From Agromyces cerinus subsp. cerinus (GTDB lineage Bacteria; Actinomycetota; Actinomycetes; Actinomycetales; Microbacteriaceae), in assembly GCF_900142065.1 (NCBI RefSeq), contig NZ_FSRJ01000006.1, forward strand, positions 1 through 64,000: a DNA stretch of 64,000 nucleotides. Reading direction: 5' to 3'. Below the pieces are notes generated by a model. It made no database searches. It was not told the DNA's origin and saw only the letters and a program-made list of their open reading frames with translations. Made by a program: the position numbers and the translations under genes. This document shows positions 58,781 through 64,000 of the stretch, in pieces. Position 1 is the stretch's first letter, and each line of letters opens with the position of its first letter.

Positions 58781-61210
58781 TCAGTCCTCTCGCCGCGTCC
58801 GCGCGGTTCGTCGTTGGGTGCGCCATGCGGCCACGAAACGGGTCGCACCGCGCCAGAAGCGGCCGTTGACCGCGATGAGCAGCGCGTCGACCATCTCGTC
58901 GCTGACCGATCCGCCCGACAGGCGGGCGATCGATCGGAACGGGAGGTCGAGCGCGAAGCGGATGTTGTTCGCCGCGAGCGGGCGGCCGAGCCGCATGACG
59001 AGTCGGCTCGCGCCGTCGATCACGCCGTACATCACGCTGGCGAATCCGCCGCGTCCGCGTGTCTGGGCGACGATGTCGTCTCGGGTGAGCGGCTGGTCGG
59101 CGGGCCACATCGAGTCGGGCAGCTCACGGCCGAGCAGCGCCGCGTACTCGGCATCGCCCACCAGCTCGACCCGGCCGGTCGTGTAGTGCTGCAGAGCGGA
59201 TGCCTCGGGCCGCGGCATCGGCGCACCGGCGACCTCGAGCTCGGCGCTGAGGCGGAGGTCGCGCGACGATGCGCCGGCCATCACGAGGTAGGTCCCACCG
59301 GTCGTGACCCAGGCGTCGGCCTCGGCGTCGAAGACGTCGAACGCGTGCTCGGCATACGGGATCTCGACCGTCGCCGATTCGCCGGGCGCGAGCTCGACCT
59401 TGGCGAAGCCGCGCAGCTCGCGCGGCGCCCGGACGGTCCCCGCCGCGGCATCGGGAGCCTCGACGTAGAGCTGCACCGTCTCGGTGCCCGCCCGGTCGCC
59501 GGTGTTCGTGACGGTGACGTGCGCGGCCGTCGGCCCGGCCGTCAGGTCGGAGTAGGCGAACGTGGTGTAGCCGAGACCGTGCCCGAAGGGGTAGCGCACG
59601 GCAGCGCCGATCTTGTCGAAGTACCGGTACCCGACGTAGACGTGTTCGCGGTGCTCCGAGGTGGCCTCGGTGCGTCCGAACGTGGCCGACGACGCGACAT
59701 CCTCGTAGCGAAGGGGGTAGGTCTCGGCGAGGCGGCCGCCGGGGTTCACCGTGCCGGTCAGCACCTCGGCGACCGCGCGTCCGCCGCCCTGGCCTGCGAG
59801 ATAGGTGTGCACGACCGCGTCGACGTCATCGGCGAACGGCAGTTCGACGGGAGCGCCGCCCGCGAGCACGACGACGACGGGAACGTCGAGTGCCGTGAGC
59901 TCGCGCACGAGGGCGAGCTGGTTCTCGGCGAGGCGCATGTGCGACCGGTCGACGCCCTCGGCTTCGGCGGACTCGTCGAGACCGAGGAAGAGCAGCACCA
60001 CGTCGGCCCGCTTCGCCAGCCGGACGGCACGGCGACGGCGGCCGCTCGATCGCCGGTCCATGCGCGCGAAGCCCGGCTCGTAGCCGATCACGTCGAGCTC
60101 CGATTCGCGAAGGGCGTCGAGTGCCGCATCGATCCTCGTCGGGTTGACGAGCGAGCTGCCGGCACCCTGGTAGCGCGGACGTGCCGCGAAGTCGCCGATG
60201 ACGGCGACCCTGCCGGCGTCGGCGCCGAGCGGGAGGATCGAGCGGCGGTTCTCGAGCAGCACGATCGAGCGGCGTGCGGCTTCGACGGCCAGCTCGTGGT
60301 GCGCGTCGTAGTCGACGACGGATGGCTCGCCCAGTCGCGTCCGCTCGATGACTGCGAGCAGTTCGGCGACGCGGGCGTCGAGCACCGACTCGTCGAGCGA
60401 GCCGTTCTCGACCGCTCGAACGACCTCGCGGTCGGTCACGCCGTTCGTCGACGGCATCTCGAGCGCGTTGCCCACGAGGAGCCCGCTGACGCGATCGTTG
60501 TTGCCGCCCCAGTCGGTCACGACGAGTCCGTCGAAGCCCCATGTCTTCCGGAGGATCTCGTCGAGCAGGTGGCGGTTCTCGTTCGCGTAGGTGCCGTTGA
60601 CCCTGTTGTACGCGCTCATCACGGTCCATACGTCACCCTCGGTGATCGCGATGCGGAAGCCCTCGAGGTAGATCTCGTGCAGCGCGCGCACGTCGACGAT
60701 CTCGTCGATGCTCATGCGATGCGTCTCCTGGCTGTTGACCGCGAAGTGCTTGACGCTCGCCGCGACGCCGCGGGACTGGATGCCGCGCACCTTCGACGCC
60801 GCCAGGACGCCGGAGAGCAGCGGGTCCTCGGAGAAGTACTCGAAGTTCCGGCCCGCGAGCGGGTTGCGCTTGATGTTGAGCCCGGGGCCGAGCAGCACGC
60901 TCACGCGCTCGGCCGACGCCTCGTCTCCGAGCGCCTCGCCCACCCGACCCACGAGGTCGCGATCCCAGCTGTTGGCCAGGGTGGCGGCGGGAGGGAAGCA
61001 GGTCGCGGGGATGCTCGCGTTGAGCCCGAGGTGGTCGGCGGCACCGCCCTGCTTGCGCAGGCCATGCGGGCCGTCGGTGAGCATGAGCGAGGGCACGCCG
61101 AGCCGCGCGACGGGCTTCGTATTCCAGAAGTTCGCGCCCGAAGTGAGCGATGCCTTCTCGGCCAGCGTCATGCGCTCGATCAGTCTGGCGTCATTGCGAG
61201 GGGTGGACAC
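58781..61210 (-). CDS. GH3 glycosidase, conventional domain order
   Basis: The 809-residue cytoplasmic enzyme has the standard order: barrel first (LMLTDGPHGLRKQGG, GLNIKRNPLAGRNFEYFSED, VKHFAVNSQETHR), nucleophile Asp233 in WGFDGLVVTDWGG, then the sandwich domain (RSIVLLENRRSILPLG), and a fibronectin-type domain at the end (YPFGHGLGYTTFAYSDL, AHVTVTNTGDRAGTETVQLY). No signal peptide is visible; the start is GTG 61210. It is the first gene of a two-GH3 operon controlled from the palindrome at 61227-61254. Beta-glucosidase or related activity is likely. Confidence 0.9.
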   Translation of the reverse strand: MSTPRNDARLIERMTLAEKASLTSGANFWNTKPVARLGVPSLMLTDGPHGLRKQGGAADHLGLNASIPATCFPPAATLANSWDRDLVGRVGEALGDEASAERVSVLLGPGLNIKRNPLAGRNFEYFSEDPLLSGVLAASKVRGIQSRGVAASVKHFAVNSQETHRMSIDEIVDVRALHEIYLEGFRIAITEGDVWTVMSAYNRVNGTYANENRHLLDEILRKTWGFDGLVVTDWGGNNDRVSGLLVGNALEMPSTNGVTDREVVRAVENGSLDESVLDARVAELLAVIERTRLGEPSVVDYDAHHELAVEAARRSIVLLENRRSILPLGADAGRVAVIGDFAARPRYQGAGSSLVNPTRIDAALDALRESELDVIGYEPGFARMDRRSSGRRRRAVRLAKRADVVLLFLGLDESAEAEGVDRSHMRLAENQLALVRELTALDVPVVVVLAGGAPVELPFADDVDAVVHTYLAGQGGGRAVAEVLTGTVNPGGRLAETYPLRYEDVASSATFGRTEATSEHREHVYVGYRYFDKIGAAVRYPFGHGLGYTTFAYSDLTAGPTAAHVTVTNTGDRAGTETVQLYVEAPDAAAGTVRAPRELRGFAKVELAPGESATVEIPYAEHAFDVFDAEADAWVTTGGTYLVMAGASSRDLRLSAELEVAGAPMPRPEASALQHYTTGRVELVGDAEYAALLGRELPDSMWPADQPLTRDDIVAQTRGRGGFASVMYGVIDGASRLVMRLGRPLAANNIRFALDLPFRSIARLSGGSVSDEMVDALLIAVNGRFWRGATRFVAAWRTQRRTARTRRED

Positions 61211-61226
61211 GATTGACTACACTAAC

Positions 61227-61254
61227 TCAAGTTCCACCAAGTGGTGGAACTTGA
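61227..61254. promoter_or_regulatory. 28-bp TetR operator between GH3 and tetR genes
   Basis: Perfect 13-bp arms (TCAAGTTCCACCA and its complement) are separated by AG. It lies 16 bp upstream of the GH3 start, 50 bp upstream of tetR, and covers the region of both promoters. Confidence 0.8.
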
Positions 61255-61304
61255 ACCGGCCGCACCCGAGACACGGCCCCCGCCGTTGCCGAAGGAGCCG
61301 ATCG

Positions 61305-61916
61305 TTGCCGAAGCCGCCCACACCGTCACTCACGAGCGGATACGCGACGGGCAACGCCACGAAACGGCTGATCGTCGCCCGCGCTGCAGAGGCCTTCGCC
61401 CAGAAGGGCTTCTACGGCACCTCATTGCGAGCGATCGCCCGCGAGGCCGGCGTCGATCACTCCACACTGCTGCACCACTTCGGCAACAAGGTCGCCCTGC
61501 TGCTGGCCGTCATCGAATGGCACGACCTGCAGAGCACCCCGATGGAGTGGCCCGAGAACATCGCGCCCGAGACACTCGTCGACGGATTCGTCGCCGTCGC
61601 GCGGCAGAACGAGTCGGCGCCGGGCCTCGTGAACCTGCTCTCGACACTGTCGGCCGAGGCCGGCGCATCCACCCATCCGGCTCGTCCGGCCCTGCAGCAG
61701 CGCCACCGCGTGCTCACGTCGATCATCGCTTCGACGATCCGAGGCCGGCGCGAGTGCGGGGCCGTCGGCGACGACGGCCTCAGCCCCGAGCACTGCGCCG
61801 CCGTCGTGGTGGCGACGTGGGAGGGCCTGCAGGTCTACAGCGCCCTCCATCCGGGCGAGCTCGACGTGCCGGCACAGCTCGAGCAGACGTTGAAACGGGC
61901 GTTCGGGCTCAGCTGA
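61305..61916 (+). CDS. TetR family regulator of the GH3 genes
   Basis: The 203-residue protein has the TetR DNA-binding domain: KRLIVARAAEAFAQKGFYGT, then LRAIAREAGVDHSTLLHHFG, then NKVALLLAVIEW. The C-terminal ligand domain has the pattern LVNLLSTLSAEAGASTHPAR. The start is TTG 61305, decided by GAAGGAG 7 nt upstream; no better ATG or GTG exists. It is divergent from the two GH3 genes and, by position, binds the 28-bp palindrome and represses them. Inducer unknown, probably a sugar or glycoside. Confidence 0.85.
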   Translation: MPKPPTPSLTSGYATGNATKRLIVARAAEAFAQKGFYGTSLRAIAREAGVDHSTLLHHFGNKVALLLAVIEWHDLQSTPMEWPENIAPETLVDGFVAVARQNESAPGLVNLLSTLSAEAGASTHPARPALQQRHRVLTSIIASTIRGRRECGAVGDDGLSPEHCAAVVVATWEGLQVYSALHPGELDVPAQLEQTLKRAFGLS

Positions 61917-61940
61917 CCCGAGGGAACTCCCGACAGGAGC

Positions 61941-62906
61941 TCACGCGGAGGCGCTCGCCACCCGCATGGTCTCCCCCGCCCTGGCCGCGAACGCCGTGGC
62001 GCTCGCGGTGATCGTGTGCCGCATGACCTCGACCGCCGCCGTCGGCGCGACATCCGCTGGGCGGGCGACGCTGATCGTGCGCTCGAGCGCGGGCCGGTCG
62101 AGCGCGGGCCGGTCGCGGGTCGGCGCTCCGAGCCGCACCGAGCGCAGGCCCGGCCGATCGATGAGCACCATCGCGGGCACGATCGCGACGCCGAGCCCGC
62201 GTTCGACGAACCGCAGCACCGCATCCATCTCGGCCCCCTCGAGCACCACCTCGGGCGTGAGCTCCGCCGCGCGGAACGCCGCGTCGGTGGCGCTGCGCAG
62301 GTCGTAGCTCGAGCTGAAGACGATCTGCGGCAACGCCGCGACATCCGACAGCTCGATCGTGTCGCGCGTCGTGACCGGCGGCGCACCGGCCGACGAGATC
62401 ACCACGAGCTCCTCGACGAGCAACGGCGTCACCATGAAGCGTTCGGCGGTCGCGGCATCCGAGGTGGTGATGAGCGCGAGGTCGAGCTCGCCGCCGGCGA
62501 GTTCGTCGAGGAGTCGGCGCGAGCCCTGCTCGGAGAGGTGCAGTTCGATGCCCGGATGCTCGGCGTGGAACGCGCTGAGCACCTCGGCGACGAGGCTGAT
62601 GCAGAGCGTGGGGGTGGCGCCGAGCCGCACCCGGCCGCGCTCGAGGCCGGCGAGCTCGGCGAGCTCGCGCCGCACCGATTCGGCGTCGGCGAGCATGCGC
62701 CGGGCGAGCGGCAGCAGCGACTCCCCCGCGGTCGTCAGGGTGCTGCCACCGCGGGCGCGGTGGAACAGCTCGGCGCCGAGATCGTGCTCGAGCGCAGCGA
62801 TCTGGCGGCTCAGCGAGGGCTGGGCGAGGTAGAGCTCTTCAGCGGCCCTGGTGAAGTTGCCGTACCGGGCCACCTCGACGAAGCCGCGCAGTTGCTCGAG
62901 GTTCAT
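61941..62906 (-). CDS. LysR family regulator
   Basis: The 321-residue regulator has the LysR helix-turn-helix LEQLRGFVEVARYGNFTRAA followed by EELYLAQPSLSRQIAALEHD and LGAELFHRARGG, and a two-lobe effector domain (RVRLGATPTLCISLVAEVLS, ALITTSDAATAERFMVTPLL, VERGLGVAIVPAMVLI). A tandem coding repeat gives DRPALDRPALE near residue 275. ATG 62906 is 6 nt after TACGGT, a leaderless start. It is divergent from the HxlR gene; its target may be itself or that gene. Confidence 0.9.
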   Translation of the reverse strand: MNLEQLRGFVEVARYGNFTRAAEELYLAQPSLSRQIAALEHDLGAELFHRARGGSTLTTAGESLLPLARRMLADAESVRRELAELAGLERGRVRLGATPTLCISLVAEVLSAFHAEHPGIELHLSEQGSRRLLDELAGGELDLALITTSDAATAERFMVTPLLVEELVVISSAGAPPVTTRDTIELSDVAALPQIVFSSSYDLRSATDAAFRAAELTPEVVLEGAEMDAVLRFVERGLGVAIVPAMVLIDRPGLRSVRLGAPTRDRPALDRPALERTISVARPADVAPTAAVEVMRHTITASATAFAARAGETMRVASASA

Positions 62907-62912
62907 ATCGAT

Positions 62913-62918
62913 ACCGTA
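62913..62918 (-). promoter_or_regulatory. -10 box TACGGT, 6 nt before the ATG at 62906
   Basis: On the - strand TACGGT-ATCGAT-ATG; leaderless lysR promoter. Confidence 0.5.
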
Positions 62919-62958
62919 CGCGCATGATGTCCGAGGCATCCATGCGGACGGCGATATG

Positions 62959-62978
62959 CCTGAGGTCGGTTACTCAGG
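62959..62978. promoter_or_regulatory. Inverted repeat between lysR and hxlR genes
   Basis: CCTGAG-N8-CTCAGG lies in the 128-bp divergent region and could bind either regulator. Confidence 0.4.
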
Positions 62979-63034
62979 GGACGTGACGCACGGGCTGATA
63001 GCGTCCGGGGAGGATCCGGCATTTGGAGGCCAGC

Positions 63035-63484
63035 ATGACGAACGACCCCATCCGAGTGCTCTCGACCCGGCCCCTCGACGGGGTGCCGGGCCACGAGGGC
63101 AGCGAGGCGTGCAGCGTCGACAACCCGGCGAGCCGCGTGATCCGTGAACTGCTCGCGCGCGTCGGCGACAAGTGGAGCATGCTCGTCATCGGCGTGCTGC
63201 ACGACGGCCCCCTGCGCTTCACCGAGTTGCAGCGCAAGATCGACGGCATCTCGCACCGTATGCTCACCCAGACCCTGCGCAGTCTCGAGCGCGACGGCCT
63301 GGTCACGCGCACGAGCTACCCCGAGATCCCGCCCCGGGTCGAGTATGCGGCGACGGCGCTCGGCCGCTCGCTCTCCGAGCCGGTCATCGAGCTCGCGCGC
63401 TGGGCGTCCGCCCACCACTCCGAGATCCTCGACGCCCGCGAGGCGTTCGACGACCAGCACGAGGCATCCGCAACGCTTCGATAG
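63035..63484 (+). CDS. HxlR family regulator
   Basis: The 149-residue winged-helix regulator has the HxlR pattern: Cys in EGSEACSVDNPASRVIRELL, then LLARVGDKWSMLVIGVLHDG, then RFTELQRKIDGISHRMLTQT (recognition), and LERDGLVTRTSYPEIPPRVE (wing). HxlR proteins often sense electrophiles or redox stress, sometimes through a conserved Cys near the N-terminus, present here. GGAGG 8 nt before ATG 63035 supports this start. It precedes the flavoprotein gene and may control it through the dyad at 63514-63533. Confidence 0.9.
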   Translation: MTNDPIRVLSTRPLDGVPGHEGSEACSVDNPASRVIRELLARVGDKWSMLVIGVLHDGPLRFTELQRKIDGISHRMLTQTLRSLERDGLVTRTSYPEIPPRVEYAATALGRSLSEPVIELARWASAHHSEILDAREAFDDQHEASATLR

Positions 63485-63513
63485 CCAGAGCGTATCGTCG
63501 CGAGGTTATATAT

Positions 63514-63533
63514 GCATTGGAGTAATCCAATGC
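63514..63533. promoter_or_regulatory. Inverted repeat upstream of the flavoprotein gene
   Basis: GCATTGGA-GTAA-TCCAATGC has perfect 8-bp arms and lies just before a TAGCGT -10 box that is 7 nt from the ATG at 63554. It is a plausible operator for HxlR or another regulator. Confidence 0.55.
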
Positions 63534-63553
63534 GCGAACCTAGCGTTGTCGCC

Positions 63554-64000
63554 ATGAGCACCACGAGCGCCCCCAACACCTCAGACAGCACCCCTGCAGA
63601 GCGGCAGATCTCCACGACCGTCCTCGTGATCGGCACCGGCGGGTCGGGTCTGCGCACCGCCATCGAGCTCGCCGAGGCGGGCGTCGACGTGCTCGCCCTC
63701 GGCAAGCGCCCCAAGTCCGACGCCCACACCTCCCTCGCGGCTGGCGGCATCAACGCCGCCCTCGCCACGATGGACGCCGACGACAGCTGGCAGCAGCACG
63801 CCGCCGACACGCTCAAGGAGAGCTATCTGCTCGCCGACCCGCGCACGGTCGTCACGGTCACGGAGGGCGCAGCGCGCGGCATCGACGACCTCGAGCGCTA
63901 CGGCATGCCCTTCGCCCGCGAAGACGACGGGCGCATCTCGCAGCGCTTCTTCGGCGCGCACACCTACCGCCGCACGGCCTTCGCAGGCGACTACACGGGC
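63554..64000 (+). CDS. Fumarate reductase/L-aspartate oxidase-type flavoprotein (partial)
   Basis: The frame is open to the window end, giving the first 149 residues. It has an FAD-binding site VLVIGTGGSGLRTAIELAEA near residue 23, the covalent-flavin-type motif AHTSLAAGGINAALATMDAD near 55 (His in SDAHTS), and FGAHTYRRTAFAGDYTG at the end of the window, typical of succinate dehydrogenase/fumarate reductase and L-aspartate oxidase flavoproteins. Which of these it is cannot be decided without the rest. It starts behind a probable leaderless promoter and follows the HxlR gene by 69 bp. Confidence 0.85.
   Translation, partial: MSTTSAPNTSDSTPAERQISTTVLVIGTGGSGLRTAIELAEAGVDVLALGKRPKSDAHTSLAAGGINAALATMDADDSWQQHAADTLKESYLLADPRTVVTVTEGAARGIDDLERYGMPFAREDDGRISQRFFGAHTYRRTAFAGDYTG

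Noticed and set aside
55970..61216. A 1748-codon open frame on the + strand opposite the two GH3 genes
   Set aside because: It is antisense to both GH3 genes, has no domain sense and is rich in Arg/His/Val/Glu, as expected of a shadow frame in high-GC DNA.
62090..62130. Tandem repeat CGAGCGCGGGCCGGT as a regulatory element
   Set aside because: It lies within the lysR coding sequence and encodes the duplicated DRPAL residues.
1..64000. tRNA, rRNA, CRISPR arrays, insertion sequences
   Set aside because: I found no cloverleaf-like sequence with a CCA or T-loop, no spaced direct repeats of CRISPR type, and no transposase motif.

Overview
The window is high-GC DNA from an actinobacterium, most probably a member of the Microbacteriaceae (Agromyces-like). 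This rests on the codon use, an actinobacterial etfB-etfA cluster, SufS/SufU, an Arr rifampin ADP-ribosyltransferase, the abundance of the string CGGATGCC/GGCATCCG, and many promoters in which a TANNNT-type -10 box lies exactly 6 nt before a start codon, i.e. apparent leaderless mRNAs. The genus is an inference. I see no tRNA, rRNA, transposase, integrase, phage structural gene or CRISPR array.

Layout. 1-13721 is mixed chromosomal backbone: a secreted-protein tail, a CPBP protease, an ArsR-SRPBCC-SDR operon with an operator on its start codon, a DUF2975/XRE pair, an MMPL exporter divergent from a TetR regulator, an FAD oxidoreductase, a YcaQ-like protein, a Dabb protein, an alpha-toroid protein, and a Tat-signal mini-ORF lying in frame just before an M23 peptidase.

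13722-30289 is the most distinctive part. A 165-bp direct repeat flanks it, derived from the 3' end of the FAD dehydrogenase gene at 30164-31849. Between the copies are two long convergent operons. The + operon (14017-21860) encodes a CUT1 sugar ABC transporter, an unrecognised alpha-barrel enzyme, an RraA-like protein, an aldo/keto reductase and a lactonase-type amidohydrolase. The - operon (28859-21891) encodes a secreted beta-helix (GH141-like) enzyme, a GH29 alpha-L-fucosidase, an SGNH esterase and a GntR/FCD regulator. Both outer promoters carry the same exact 20-bp sequence, so the block looks like a self-contained regulon for a fucose-containing glycan: secreted depolymerase, import, cytoplasmic fucosidase and deacylase, then oxidative fucose catabolism. 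The ABC ATPase and a fuconate dehydratase are not in the window.

31850-44946: GNAT and MarR genes; sufS-sufU preceded by a 13-codon Cys-containing upstream ORF; a Tat-exported GH109-type protein with a secreted NEW3 protein; a methyltransferase plus FAD oxidoreductase pair resembling the 10-methyl fatty acid (TmsB/TmsA) system; a YdeI-family protein, an alpha/beta hydrolase, a DUF2306 protein, and a NarL-type two-component system.

44970-55367: bifunctional nuclease; an acyl-CoA oxidation block (acyl-CoA dehydrogenase; etfB-etfA-cytochrome b-tetR operon; a divergent large acyl-CoA dehydrogenase broken by a one-base frameshift) with a perfect KstR2-type site between the divergent genes; then a lytic transglycosylase and a PspA operon.

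55512-64000: arr; two tandem GH3 genes of opposite domain order, controlled from a long perfect operator shared with a divergent TetR gene; LysR and HxlR regulators; and the start of a fumarate reductase/L-aspartate oxidase-type flavoprotein that runs off the window.
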